The notes: generated by a model from the sequence alone, not told the origin. 64,000 nt of DNA from an uncultured Collinsella sp. (GCA_900541695.1 UQKL01000005.1:1-64000); one strand, 5' to 3'; positions 26,214 to 34,998 are shown, counted from the stretch's first letter. A program made the numbers and translations.

Positions 26214-26293
26214 GGCTAACTTTTTGGTCAATGCAGTAAGACATGGTCAACTTTTGCGGTAAAGTAAGCCAAGGAAAGTATCCAAAGGCTAAC
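26214..26293 (+). promoter_or_regulatory. Upstream region of the DtxR-family gene with GGCTAAC half-sites
   Basis: GGCTAAC occurs at 26214-26220 and again at 26287-26293. It equals one half of the IdeR/DtxR consensus (TTAGGTTAGGCTAACCTAA). TGGTCAA also occurs twice between them. Autoregulation is possible, but no full palindrome is present. Confidence 0.3.
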
Positions 26294-26318
26294 TAGCAAT
26301 CATCGCGAAAGGCGGCCC

Positions 26319-26696
26319 ATGGCCCTACGTGAATCCGGAGAAGACTATCTCGAATCGATCTACGTTCTGTCGCAGCGCCAAGGCACGGTGCGCTCAATCG
26401 ACGTCGCCGAATACCTTGGCGTAACCAAGGCAAGCGTCTCCAAGGCCATGGCGACGCTGGAAAGCAACGGCTATGTCGAAATGGGCAAGCGCGATGTGCA
26501 CCTGACGGAGCGAGGGCTTGAGGTCGCCCGCCAAATGTGGGAGCGTCACTGCTTTTTTGTAGAGCTGCTCGAGGAAGCAGGCGTTTCGGCAGAGGTTGCC
26601 TCGCAAGAAGGTTGCCACATGGAGCATTGCCTGAGCGAGGAGAGCTTCGAGAAGTTGAGGGCGATGTTGAGCCGGGGCAGCGACAGGGACCAGTAG
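26319..26696 (+). CDS. DtxR/MntR-family metal-dependent regulator
   Basis: A 125-residue repressor with the N-terminal winged helix (ESGEDYLESIYVL, then VTKASVSKAMATLESNGYV) and the dimerisation domain that carries metal ligands (ERHCFFVELLEEAGV, EGCHMEHCLSEE). It lacks the C-terminal SH3-like domain, as MntR and many short family members do. It should sense Fe or Mn. The ATG has AAAGGCGG upstream. It is convergent with the metal-efflux operon, separated by a long hairpin. Confidence 0.85.
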   Translation: MALRESGEDYLESIYVLSQRQGTVRSIDVAEYLGVTKASVSKAMATLESNGYVEMGKRDVHLTERGLEVARQMWERHCFFVELLEEAGVSAEVASQEGCHMEHCLSEESFEKLRAMLSRGSDRDQ

Positions 26697-26774
26697 CCCC
26701 GCCAACCAAATCCAACTCAGACAAGGAACCCCGCCAGCAAGCGATGCCCAAGAACCGCCAGCAACGTCACCGCA

Positions 26775-26905
26775 GGCCGGGGCCGGGCTTGGTTTTTGAA
26801 AACACTCCGCAGACCAGAAGCGCCCCCGTTCGTAGCTCCGAAGGAGCAGAACGGGGGCGCTTCATTGGTCGAGGACGTTTTCAAAAACCAAGCCCGGTCC
26901 CGGCC
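26775..26905. repeat. 131-bp long inverted repeat, possible MITE or bidirectional terminator
   Basis: The outer arms are 29 bp each (26775-26803 and 26877-26905) and match at 28 positions. The inner arms GAAGCGCCCCCGTTC (26817-26831) and its exact complement (26849-26863) form a terminator-like core. The gap between the inner and outer arms also pairs partly (ACCAG with TTGGT). It lies between convergent genes. Confidence 0.8.
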
Positions 26906-26921
26906 GGAGGGACCACAGGCG

Positions 26922-28874
26922 CTACAGGTTCTTGACACCCATCGCGCGCATGGCGTTCAGGATAGCGATGATCGCCACGCCCACGTCGCCAAAGACCGCG
27001 AGCCACATGTTGGCGATTCCGAGCGCCGCAAGCACCAGAATCAGCAACTTAATGCCCAGTGCAAAGATGATGTTCTGCCAAACAATCGTCATGGTCTTGC
27101 GCGCCACGCGGATAGCGCGGGAGATGTTGGACGGCTTGTCGTCCATCAGTACAACGTCCGCTGCCTCGATTGCTGCATCGGAACCCATGGCGCCCATGGC
27201 AATGCCAACGTCTGCGCGGGTGAGCACGGGCGCGTCGTTGATGCCGTCTCCCACAAAGGCGAGTTTACCCTTGCCACTTTCGGCCGCGAGCAGCGCTTCA
27301 ACACGCTCGACCTTGTCGCCCGGCAGCAGCTGCGCGTGGAACTCGTCGAGCCCCAACTGTTCGGCAACGGACGCAGCCACTTCCTCGCGGTCGCCCGTGA
27401 GCATAACGGTGCGCTTGACGCCGGCGGCGTGTAGGTCGCGGATCGTCTGCTCGGCATCGGCCTTAACGGTGTCTGCAATCACGATGTGGCCGGCGTACAC
27501 GCCGTCAACGAGCACATGCAGAATCGTTCCGACGACCTCGCAATCGGGCGCTTCAACGCCGGCCGCGGCGAGCATCTTGGCGTTGCCGACGACGACATGC
27601 ATGCCGTCGATGGTCGCCGTCACGCCGTGCCCCGCGTCATTAGCGGAATCCGTCACGCGCTTGGGGTCGGGCTCGCCCTGGTAGGCGGCGCGCACCGACT
27701 GCGCGATAGGGTGATCGGAAAACGACTCGGCAAGGGCGGCGACTTCGAGCAGCGACTGCTCAGTATAGCCTGCCTCGGGGTGTACCGCCACGACCGAAAA
27801 CGTGCCGTTGGTGAGCGTGCCGGTCTTGTCAAAGACGACGGTGTCCACATCGGCGAGCGTCTCGAGGTAGTTGGAGCCCTTGATGAGGACGCCCAGCTTG
27901 GATGCGCCGCCGATGCCGCCAAAGAAGCTGAGCGGCACGCTAATCACGAGCGCGCATGGGCAGCTGACGACCAGGAAGGTCAGGCCGCGCAGGATCCAGT
28001 CGGACCAGGCGCCGGTGACCAAGCCACCGCCGAGCGCGAGTACCGCGGCCGCGCCGGTGACGGCGGGCGTGTAGACGCGGGCGAAGCGCGTGATGAAGTT
28101 CTCGGTGCGTGCCTTCTTCTCACTAGCGTTTTCTACGAGCTCCAGGACGCGCGCGACGGTGGACTCGCCAAAGGGCTTGGTGGTGCGCACGTGGATGAGA
28201 CCCGTCATGTTGATGCAGCCGCTGATGATATCGTCTCCGGTTTTGGCCGGGCGGGGGACCGACTCGCCGGTAAGGGCGGCGGTATCGAGCTGTGTCTCGC
28301 CTTCGACGATGACGCCGTCGATGGGCACTCGCTCGCCGGGCTTAATGACGATGACGGTACCGACGGCGATGTCATCGGGGGAGACCTGCTCGAGTGTGCC
28401 GTCGGCTTGCTCGATGTTGGCGTAATCGGGCGCGATGTCCATCATGGCGCTGATCGACTTGCGGCTCTTGCCCACGGCATATGCCTGGAACAGCTCGCCA
28501 ACCTGATAGAACAGCATGACAGCAGCGCCTTCGGCCATGTGCGGGTCGGTGTCGGGGAAGAGCACCATGGCAAATGCGCCGATGGTCGCGACCGCCATGA
28601 GGAAGCTTTCGTCGAAGGCCTTGCCGCGGCGGATGTTGTTGAATGCCTTTTGGAGCACGTCGTAGCCGGCAATTAGGAACGGCACCAGGAACAGCACGAA
28701 GCTGGCGTAGATGTTGCCGGGCTCCCCAAATGCGATAGTGAGAGCGCCGAGCTCGTCGAGGGCATAAATTACGGCAAAAATGACCAGTGCTACCAGGATG
28801 CGGTTGCGCTTATGCTCAAGGGACTCTTTCTTCTTGCGCTTCTTCTTTTTCTTCTTGGGATCGGCGGTTGCCAT
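26922..28874 (-). CDS. Heavy-metal P1B-type ATPase (Zn/Cd-type efflux)
   Basis: A 650-residue membrane pump. In order it has a Lys/Arg-rich N-terminus (KKKKKKRKKK, residues 6-15) in place of a metal-binding domain, membrane helices, TGES, the ion-site motif SCPCAL, the phosphorylated DKTGT and the hinge GDGIND. CPC with this regulator context points to Zn, Cd or Pb export. The missing HMA domain is encoded separately just upstream. A half-operator like that of the ArsR gene lies at 28898-28917. Confidence 0.93.
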   Translation of the reverse strand: MATADPKKKKKKRKKKESLEHKRNRILVALVIFAVIYALDELGALTIAFGEPGNIYASFVLFLVPFLIAGYDVLQKAFNNIRRGKAFDESFLMAVATIGAFAMVLFPDTDPHMAEGAAVMLFYQVGELFQAYAVGKSRKSISAMMDIAPDYANIEQADGTLEQVSPDDIAVGTVIVIKPGERVPIDGVIVEGETQLDTAALTGESVPRPAKTGDDIISGCINMTGLIHVRTTKPFGESTVARVLELVENASEKKARTENFITRFARVYTPAVTGAAAVLALGGGLVTGAWSDWILRGLTFLVVSCPCALVISVPLSFFGGIGGASKLGVLIKGSNYLETLADVDTVVFDKTGTLTNGTFSVVAVHPEAGYTEQSLLEVAALAESFSDHPIAQSVRAAYQGEPDPKRVTDSANDAGHGVTATIDGMHVVVGNAKMLAAAGVEAPDCEVVGTILHVLVDGVYAGHIVIADTVKADAEQTIRDLHAAGVKRTVMLTGDREEVAASVAEQLGLDEFHAQLLPGDKVERVEALLAAESGKGKLAFVGDGINDAPVLTRADVGIAMGAMGSDAAIEAADVVLMDDKPSNISRAIRVARKTMTIVWQNIIFALGIKLLILVLAALGIANMWLAVFGDVGVAIIAILNAMRAMGVKNL

Positions 28875-28897
28875 GATTCAATCCTCCCATTTGAATG

Positions 28898-28917
28898 TAT
28901 GAACACTCGCTCATATA
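28898..28917. promoter_or_regulatory. Second ArsR-type operator half
   Basis: TATGAACACTCGCTCATATA resembles one arm (TATGAACATGCGCTCATATA) of the perfect operator at 29638-29694, with two differences. It lies 23 bases before the ATPase start. It may allow regulated transcription of the pump on its own. Confidence 0.6.
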
Positions 28918-28973
28918 ATTTCGCGAGCAAAGGCCGCGGCAAGCGCGGCCTTGCAGGTTAGCGTAAACCTGGA

Positions 28974-29192
28974 CTAGAGAATGATCTCGCAGTCCGGCTC
29001 GGCGTCGGCGGTGAACTCCACGACGCGGTCGAGGACCTCGTCGAACTCGGCGTCGTCGGCCTCGAGCGTCAACTTCTGGGTCATAAAATTGACCGAAACG
29101 GACTTGACGCCCTCAAGCTTGGCAAGTTCGTCCTGAAGCTTGCGCGCGCAGTTGGCGCAGTCGATCTCGTCGAGCTTAAACTGCTTTTTCAT
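28974..29192 (-). CDS. HMA-domain metallochaperone
   Basis: A 72-residue single heavy-metal-associated domain. The metal site is DCANC with Cys12 and Cys15. The acidic surface (EADDAEFDEVLD) could contact the very basic N-terminus of the ATPase encoded next, which suggests the two act as a split pump (inference). The ATG is preceded by GGAAAGG. The gene lies between the ArsR gene and the ATPase on the same strand. Confidence 0.9.
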   Translation of the reverse strand: MKKQFKLDEIDCANCARKLQDELAKLEGVKSVSVNFMTQKLTLEADDAEFDEVLDRVVEFTADAEPDCEIIL

Positions 29193-29255
29193 GGTGGGTT
29201 CCTTTCCCTGTTTTTGCGGCTTGGGTGCAGGCCGCGCTGGTACCGTGACTGATCG

Positions 29256-29624
29256 CTATTCGCAGATGTGGCTCATGCCTTGGTTGAGCATGGTGTAGAC
29301 ATGGTCGTCGGCGAGCGAGTAGAGGATATTACGCCCGTCGCGCCGGAATTTAACCAGGTGCGACTGCTTGAGCGTGCGCAGCTGGTGCGACACCGCGGAC
29401 TGCGAGGTCTCGGTCGCCTCGGCGATGTCTGCCACGCAGAGCTCGCGGCCCATGAGGGCGTAGAGGATCTTGATACGCGTGGTGTCGCTGAAGACCTTGA
29501 ACAGGTCGGCAAGGTCGTACAGCAGCTCCTCGTCGGGAAGGTCCTCGGGCGAGCAGGTGGTGGGGACGTCGGGCACGATGGTGGCGTCGATGCTGGACTT
29601 TATTTCATCAGCGTGATCGCTCAT
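29256..29624 (-). CDS. ArsR/SmtB-family metal-sensing repressor
   Basis: A 122-residue winged-helix repressor. VFSDTTRIKILYALM opens the fold, ELCVADIAEATETSQ holds the CadC/CmtR-type Cys next to the recognition helix TSQSAVSHQLRTLK, and the C-terminus GMSHICE offers a His and a Cys. The N-terminal TTCSPED adds another Cys. It is the first gene of the metal-efflux operon and should repress from the 22-bp inverted repeat 14 bp upstream. The ligand set suggests Cd, Pb or Zn sensing. Confidence 0.9.
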   Translation of the reverse strand: MSDHADEIKSSIDATIVPDVPTTCSPEDLPDEELLYDLADLFKVFSDTTRIKILYALMGRELCVADIAEATETSQSAVSHQLRTLKQSHLVKFRRDGRNILYSLADDHVYTMLNQGMSHICE

Positions 29625-29637
29625 TGTAATATCCTTT

Positions 29638-29694
29638 CATATGAACATGCGCTCATATAACTTACTTCCGAGTATATGAGCGCATGTTCATATG
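29638..29694 (-). promoter_or_regulatory. ArsR operator with perfect 22-bp arms
   Basis: CATATGAACATGCGCTCATATA (29638-29659, 22 bases) has its exact complement at 29673-29694 across a 13-base spacer. The core TGAACA...TGTTCA and the AT-rich flanks fit ArsR/SmtB operators. It sits between the repressor start (29624) and the upstream gene. Confidence 0.85.
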
Positions 29695-29810
29695 TCAATA
29701 TAATTCGTGAAATTTTTTGCTATCGAATGGTCCTGGTGGCGGCTAAAGGCATCGATGATCGCGGATAAGGTCGCCGATGCCAACGTGGGTACTTTAGCGA
29801 CGTGCAAAAA

Positions 29811-29840
29811 CGGGCCGATGTCCACTTGGATATCGGCCCG
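29811..29840 (-). terminator. Terminator of the exonuclease gene
   Basis: On the minus strand CGGGCCGAT pairs with ATCGGCCCG and is followed by TTTTTGC. It lies about 100 bp past the exonuclease stop. Confidence 0.8.
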
Positions 29841-29938
29841 CATTGCATCGCTTGAGAGGGGTGCCTCGGCGTGTCGCTTTTGCACAGGCGCTATGGCCCG
29901 GCAGGTATTACTCGCGAATGGCGCCTCTGCTTGGCAAT

Positions 29939-30907
29939 CTACTTGGCAAATAGGTTCTTGAGGTTGAACTCGGCCTGCACGGTACGGAGCATGAGGTCGG
30001 TGTCGTCGAGGCCCAGGTGCTGCTCGTTGGCGTCGGCGGCGAGGGTGCCGCGACGGCGTGCCCAGTTCTCGAGCGCGGCGGGCGCGGACTCGCGGGGGAG
30101 CGAGCGCACGTCGGCGTCCAGGCTGCGGCAAATCTGGCGCGAGTCGATGACGATAATCTTACCCGCGCGGCGTGCCTCGGCGTAGCCGTCCAAGTGGATC
30201 TTGAACCAGCTGTCCTCAAAGGCGGCGTTGTGCGCCATGTACGGGTACTTCTTCATAAGCTTGAGCAGCTGCTTTTGCAGCTCCTTGTTCTCGCGGAAGG
30301 GCGTTTTGCCGTCGATGTCGTCCCAGGTGATGTGGTGGATATTCGACAACGGCACGTCCTCGCCGCGGTAGATATCGGGCAGGCCGCAGTAGTGTGCCTC
30401 GGCGTCATGCGGGACGGCGTCGCTGGTGAGCTCCATGATCTCCCAGCCCACGTTGATGATATAGCCGCGCTCGGGTGCACGGCCGGTGGTCTCGATGTCG
30501 ATGCCCAGCACCGTGCCCTGGATGGGCTTGCGGGCGTAGGCGACACCGAGCGCGTCGCGGTCGCCGCGGATCTCGCGCATGACGGACGCGGCGGTGCGCT
30601 TTTGCATCTTGCCGATGGCGGCACAGGTGTCGGCGTCGGACAGGCCGCGCGAAAGCGTCGCGGGCGTCACGTTGCGTAGGCGCGCCTCGCCAATCTGGTC
30701 GCACAGGTCGCGGTTGCGGTCGGCCAGGTCGCGCACGGTGGCAAAGTCGAAGCCGGGGTCGTCCTCCGCGGTAAAGTACTCGGTCTCGAGCACCTTGAGG
30801 GCCTCTTCGCCTTTCTGACGCTCGGATTCCATGGCACCGTGATCGCCATAGATAAACATGGGGATAAACGGTTGTCGCTCGTATTCGAGTGCTTGCGAAA
30901 CGTTCAT
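29939..30907 (-). CDS. DnaQ-like 3'-5' exonuclease
   Basis: A 322-residue protein with a C-terminal DEDDh exonuclease domain from about residue 120. Motif I is GIDIETTG, motif II HNAAFEDSW and motif III HLGLDDTDLM. The N-terminal 115 residues (GDHGAMESERQKGEEAL, then a helical region) are unassigned. It may trim DNA or RNA ends; the substrate is not readable from sequence. The start has AAGGAGCAGT upstream. It is divergent from the His-rich transporter. Confidence 0.85.
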   Translation of the reverse strand: MNVSQALEYERQPFIPMFIYGDHGAMESERQKGEEALKVLETEYFTAEDDPGFDFATVRDLADRNRDLCDQIGEARLRNVTPATLSRGLSDADTCAAIGKMQKRTAASVMREIRGDRDALGVAYARKPIQGTVLGIDIETTGRAPERGYIINVGWEIMELTSDAVPHDAEAHYCGLPDIYRGEDVPLSNIHHITWDDIDGKTPFRENKELQKQLLKLMKKYPYMAHNAAFEDSWFKIHLDGYAEARRAGKIIVIDSRQICRSLDADVRSLPRESAPAALENWARRRGTLAADANEQHLGLDDTDLMLRTVQAEFNLKNLFAK

Positions 30908-30989
30908 ATTACTGCTCCTTGGACGGGCCGCGTTGTGCGGCTCGGGTTTGTCGAGTTATGGCGAGATGATAGTTTACCATGGGCAACTA

Positions 30990-31017
30990 TTGGCATCGCG
31001 CCTCGGACAATTACAAT
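30990..31017 (+). promoter_or_regulatory. Promoter of the His-rich transporter
   Basis: TTGGCA (30990-30995), a 16-base spacer and TACAAT (31012-31017). A second TACAAT at 31042-31047 is not spaced properly from a -35. Confidence 0.5.
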
Positions 31018-31079
31018 ACCCTAGTTGACCGCTAGGACTTTTACAATGCTGCCGAAAGACACGAAAGGTTCCATCCGTC

Positions 31080-32168
31080 ATGGATTTGCTGATTGATATT
31101 CTGCTCGACGCCGGCAAGGACACACTCGCGCTGGTGCCGTTCTTATTGGTGACATATCTGGCCCTCGAGACGCTCGAGCATGTTGCGGGCGAGCACGTCA
31201 ACGGTACCATCAAGCGTGCCGGCGCCGCTGGCCCCGTGGTCGGCTCGTTGCTGGGCATGGTGCCGCAGTGCGGCTTTTCGGCCATGGCGGCGACGCTGTA
31301 CGCCGGTCGCGTCGTGACGTTGGGAACCCTGGTGGCGGTGTTTCTCTCGACCTCCGACGAGATGCTGCCGCTGCTACTTGCCGAGCAGGTTCCCGTGCAG
31401 ACAATGGCGATGCTTTTGGCTTCGAAAGCGCTGATTGCGCTGGTCACGGGCTTTATCGTGGATGCCGCCATTCGCGGCCTGCGCCGCAACGCCCGTGCGC
31501 ATGCGGCGATTCGCCGTACCGTGTTGGGAACCGCTGTCAATCCGGCGCACGTTAACTGCGCGCATGACGATCACAGCGGCGGTGACATTATCGACGAGGT
31601 GGCCGAGGCGGGCGTGAGCGCCGACCACATCCATGAGCTGTGTGAGCGCGACCATTGCGGTTGTGATGAAGAAGAGGACGAGCACGACCACGGACACGGC
31701 CACGATCACGGTCATGAGGGCGAGCATGAACACCATCATGACCACGGTCACTCCCACTCACACGAAGGCACGCCCGTCCTGTCGATTATCCGCAGCGCCA
31801 TCTCGCATACCGTGCAGGTATCGGTATTCATTTTCCTGGTGACGCTGATTCTGGTCACCGTACTTGAGACCTTTGGCGAGTCCGCGATCGAGCAGTTCCT
31901 GCGTGGCAACGAGACGCTTGCCGTCCTGGGTTCGGCGCTTGTCGGCCTGATCCCCAACTGCTCGGCGAGCGTGGTCATTACGCAGCTGTATCTGGAAGGC
32001 GCACTGCAACTGGCGCCGATGCTCGCCGGCACGCTCATTTCCGCCGGCGTGGGCTATCTGGTCCTGTTCCGCACCAACCGCAGCGCTCGCGAAAACGCCG
32101 TGTTCCTGATTATGATGTACGTCATCGGCGCCGGCTGGGGCCTCATCCTTTCTTCCTTCGGCCTCTAA
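31080..32168 (+). CDS. Putative manganese/metal efflux permease (DUF2899-like), His-rich
   Basis: A 362-residue membrane protein resembling the ArsP-like 'putative manganese transporter' family. Two related halves each carry GxxxGMVPQCGFSA and ALVGLIPNCSAS segments, with about four membrane helices per half. The cytoplasmic linker (roughly residues 195-235) is extremely rich in His, Asp and Glu (HDHGHGHDHG and similar), so it should bind divalent metal. The assignment to manganese is from family naming only. Confidence 0.8.
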   Translation: MDLLIDILLDAGKDTLALVPFLLVTYLALETLEHVAGEHVNGTIKRAGAAGPVVGSLLGMVPQCGFSAMAATLYAGRVVTLGTLVAVFLSTSDEMLPLLLAEQVPVQTMAMLLASKALIALVTGFIVDAAIRGLRRNARAHAAIRRTVLGTAVNPAHVNCAHDDHSGGDIIDEVAEAGVSADHIHELCERDHCGCDEEEDEHDHGHGHDHGHEGEHEHHHDHGHSHSHEGTPVLSIIRSAISHTVQVSVFIFLVTLILVTVLETFGESAIEQFLRGNETLAVLGSALVGLIPNCSASVVITQLYLEGALQLAPMLAGTLISAGVGYLVLFRTNRSARENAVFLIMMYVIGAGWGLILSSFGL

Positions 32169-32179
32169 GTAGGCCTAAC

Positions 32180-32257
32180 AAAACGGGCTTCAAAATAGCC
32201 ATGCTCGGCGCCTGCACAGCGCGGCAAGGCATGGCATTTTGAAGCCCGTTTTTTTGT
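32180..32257 (+). terminator. Terminator of the metal permease
   Basis: AAAACGGGCTTCAAAATAGCC and a near-perfect complement surround about 30 bases. The T-run after the stem is TTTTTTT. Confidence 0.85.
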
Positions 32258-32296
32258 TGAGCTATGGATTCTGAGCGCTCACACTGCCCAAAACAA

Positions 32297-32332
32297 AAAG
32301 GCAGATTTTCGAGCATATCCCAAAATCTGCCT
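32297..32332 (-). terminator. Terminator of the DUF188 operon
   Basis: On the minus strand AAGGCAGATTTT pairs with AAAATCTGCCTT and is followed by TTTGTTTTGGG. Confidence 0.8.
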
Positions 32333-32335
32333 TGG

Positions 32336-32818
32336 TTAGCGCAGCAGCTCGGTGAGGTTGCGCTTAAAGCGGGCGCGGTCTTCGCCGGTGAAGGCTGCCG
32401 GCCCGCGGGTGCGACCGCCAGCGCGGCGCACCTTCTTTTCTTCGTGGCGAATAAACAGCTGCATGTCGATGGTCGCCTTGTCGTACACGCGCCCGCGCAC
32501 GCCGATGGCGGCGGCATCGCGGCCGAGCACCATGCTCGCCAGGCCAATGTCCTGCGTCACGACCACATCGCCCGCCTGCAGACGCTCGACAATGGCAAAG
32601 TCGGCGCTATCGGCGCCCACGCTCACGTCGAGCGTCGTGACCCAAAAGCCGTGTCGTGCGTGCTCGGCATCACGTGGATCGTCGCGGCGAATGTGCCGCT
32701 CCAGGTTCTGCGTGCTGTTGCCGGCGATAACCACGGCAAAGCCCGCCCGCCGTGCACAGTCGATCGACTCGCGCGTAACCGGGCAGGCGTCGGCATCAAT
32801 AAACAGCGTCCGCGGCAT
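32336..32818 (-). CDS. YaiI/YqxD family (DUF188) protein
   Basis: A 160-residue protein of the UPF0178 family with a PIN-like fold. The conserved opening FIDADACPV and a TQDIGLASMVLGRDA segment are typical. The acidic residues suggest metal-dependent nuclease chemistry, but the role is unproven. The gene starts directly after the stop of the DUF308 gene (0 bp gap), so they form an operon. Confidence 0.92.
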   Translation of the reverse strand: MPRTLFIDADACPVTRESIDCARRAGFAVVIAGNSTQNLERHIRRDDPRDAEHARHGFWVTTLDVSVGADSADFAIVERLQAGDVVVTQDIGLASMVLGRDAAAIGVRGRVYDKATIDMQLFIRHEEKKVRRAGGRTRGPAAFTGEDRARFKRNLTELLR

Positions 32819-33421
32819 CTAGTGCACCAGCTTGCCAAAGCGGATAGCGCGAATAATCAGCGTCACGCCAAACACCAGGAGCGCGGCGCCGCTAAAGATG
32901 ACGAGCATCTTTGCCGACCACAGCGGATAGATAAACACGAACATGCCGGCGATGATGGAGAGCGCGCCGCTCAGGATGGCGAGGGCGCGGTTGGACGAAA
33001 GCTCGGACTCCAGAATGGACATGACACCTTCGACGATCCAGCCAAAGCCAGCCACGACCACCACGAGCGTGGTGAGCGTCGCGGTCGAGAAGGCCTGATT
33101 GCGCAGGATTATGACGCCGCCCAGGATGATGAGCAGGTTGGAGATGATGCTCGTCACGCGCCAGCCGGCGGGCAGCAGCGGCTCAAAAATGGCGGTGAAC
33201 AGCCTGACGCCAGCCGTGATCACAAAGTAGAAGCCCAGGACGGTCGTCAGGAAGACGAGGGACTTGGCGGGCGCAAACAGCAGCGCGATGCCGGCAAGCA
33301 GTGCGATGACGCCCGTGGCGGCGTAGATCCAGCGCACGGCCTTGATTGCCTTGCCTGCCATGCTTTTCTCGTCAAATCCAAACAGATTCGACTGCTGGTC
33401 GTCGTTCTTAAAGATGCCCAT
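32819..33421 (-). CDS. HdeD/DUF308 family membrane protein
   Basis: A 200-residue protein with six hydrophobic segments arranged as repeated pairs, as in HdeD-type DUF308 proteins. A 25-residue cytoplasmic N-terminus precedes the first helix. The family has been linked to acid resistance in enterobacteria; here the function is unknown. The ATG at 33421 has AAAGGAGACC upstream, so I prefer it over the frame's extension to 33454. Confidence 0.85.
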   Translation of the reverse strand: MGIFKNDDQQSNLFGFDEKSMAGKAIKAVRWIYAATGVIALLAGIALLFAPAKSLVFLTTVLGFYFVITAGVRLFTAIFEPLLPAGWRVTSIISNLLIILGGVIILRNQAFSTATLTTLVVVVAGFGWIVEGVMSILESELSSNRALAILSGALSIIAGMFVFIYPLWSAKMLVIFSGAALLVFGVTLIIRAIRFGKLVH

Positions 33422-33683
33422 GAGGTCTCCTTTCCGCACGGCGTTTGCCGTCATTGTTGTTTTTGCGGCGTATGCCGCAGTTGCTACAACAAGTATCGCC
33501 TAAAGGCGCCGGCGTATGGGTCGGGGAGGGCGAAGTGTAACCCAAAGGTCCCGATTTGTTCTCGTTGTTCCCCATGTCGCGTTTTTCTATTCAACAGGTG
33601 TAGAACATTGCGGCTCTGTTCGTTATTGCCTGCGTTTTAGGTTAGATTTTCCTAAGAACAATTGCCTTGTATTGGGGGTCTCT

Positions 33684-34355
33684 ATGAACGAAGCTGTTCC
33701 CGCGGCGCCGTCGAGCGTGGAGTCGATGGCAAAGCAAGGTTGCGAAAAGCTCGGTCTGGAATCGTTTGACGCGCTGGTTCGTCGCGCCCGCACATGCCGC
33801 CGTTTTGACGAGTCCATGCGCGTGCCGCGCGAGTTTTTGCTTGAGCTGGCAGAGCTGGCGCACCTGGCTCCCTGCGGCGCCAACGCTCAGCGCCTACGCT
33901 TTCATGTGGTGAGCGACGCCGAGGAGTGTTCGAGCTTATTTGAAAAGCTCACATGGGCTGGTGCGCTCAAGGATTGGTCGGGTCCTGTCGAGGGCGAGCG
34001 CCCGACCGGCTATATCGCGATCCTTGCAGAGCGTCCCGCTCCGGGCAAGCCTGCCGCGCCAATCACCGAGGCAGACACTGGTATCGCCGCGCAGACGATG
34101 ATGCTCGCCGCCCGCAGCGCTACGCCCGAGGTGGCGGCGTGCATGTTCAAGGCTTTTCCGCCTCGTGCGATTGATGTCATGGGACTTGACGGCGACAAGT
34201 ACGAGGTCAAGCTGATCATGGTCTTTGGCGTTCCCGCCGAGACACAGGTGATCGATGCAATTGATTCCAACCCCGACGGCTCTATTAATTACTGGCGTGA
34301 TGAGGCACAGGTACACCACGTACCCAAGCGCCCGCTTGCCGACGTGCTGGTGTAG
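33684..34355 (+). CDS. Nitroreductase-family flavoprotein
   Basis: A 223-residue FMN-dependent oxidoreductase. RRARTCRRFDES holds the phosphate-binding Arg cluster, HLAPCGANAQRLRF the flavin loop, and ITEADTGIAAQTMMLAA the central helix. The length is within family range. The ATG at 33684 has GGGGG seven bases upstream; the frame is open from 33516 without a site. The substrate is unknown. Confidence 0.88.
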   Translation: MNEAVPAAPSSVESMAKQGCEKLGLESFDALVRRARTCRRFDESMRVPREFLLELAELAHLAPCGANAQRLRFHVVSDAEECSSLFEKLTWAGALKDWSGPVEGERPTGYIAILAERPAPGKPAAPITEADTGIAAQTMMLAARSATPEVAACMFKAFPPRAIDVMGLDGDKYEVKLIMVFGVPAETQVIDAIDSNPDGSINYWRDEAQVHHVPKRPLADVLV

Positions 34356-34383
34356 CTGCGTCGTCGCGGCGCGATCCGGCGGC

Positions 34384-34420
34384 AAAACCACCACAAAGGT
34401 GCCTGGCCCCTTTGTGGTGC
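34384..34420. repeat. Repeat family B, copy 2
   Basis: AAAACCACCACAAAGG, then TGCCTGGCC, then CCTTTGTGGTG. The right arm is slightly shortened (GGTGCTG in place of GGTGGTTTT). Confidence 0.8.
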
Positions 34421-34436
34421 TGCGAGGGGAGGGCAT

Positions 34437-34979
34437 GTGGCCGATCTGTATTTGTTGCGGCATGGGCAGACCGAGCTCAACGTGCGGAACATTTTGCAGG
34501 GCTGGCACGATTCGCCGCTTACGGTGCGCGGGCGCGAGCAGGCACTGGCGACGCGCGCGGCGTTTGAGGCGCGCGGCATCTCCTTTGACCATGCGTATTC
34601 GTCTCCGTTGGGTCGGGCACGGTGTACGGCAGAGCTGATCGTTGGCGAGGGCCGTTCCATAGAGCTGGTCGATGACCTGCGCGAGTGGCATTTGGGATCG
34701 TTGGAGGGCACATCAAACCGCGAGATGCCGGCGCAACCCTGGGGCGATTATCCGGTCGCCTTTGGTGGCGAGTCGGAAAGTGAGCTTCGCGCACGTATGG
34801 TCGCGGCGCTGTCTCGTATTATGGCCCGGCCTCGGCACGACTGCGTGCTGGCCGTTTCCCACGGCTCAGCCTGCCAGGAGTTTCTTGAGTATGTGGCCGG
34901 CGGGGGAGAACAGCTCGACAACGGCGCCGTGCTTCATTTTGGCTATTGTGATGGGGCGTTTTCGCTCCTTGATTGGTAA
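34437..34979 (+). CDS. Histidine phosphatase family protein (1 of 2)
   Basis: A 180-residue phosphoglycerate-mutase-like phosphatase. The phosphorylated His is in YLLRHGQTELN, the partner Arg in SSPLGRARCTAEL, and the second His in AVSHGSACQEF. It starts at GTG with GAGGGGAGGG upstream. The next gene, 19 bp downstream, is a paralogue with the same architecture, suggesting tandem duplication. Confidence 0.88.
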   Translation: MADLYLLRHGQTELNVRNILQGWHDSPLTVRGREQALATRAAFEARGISFDHAYSSPLGRARCTAELIVGEGRSIELVDDLREWHLGSLEGTSNREMPAQPWGDYPVAFGGESESELRARMVAALSRIMARPRHDCVLAVSHGSACQEFLEYVAGGGEQLDNGAVLHFGYCDGAFSLLDW

Positions 34980-34998
34980 CGAGCGAAAGGACCCCCCT

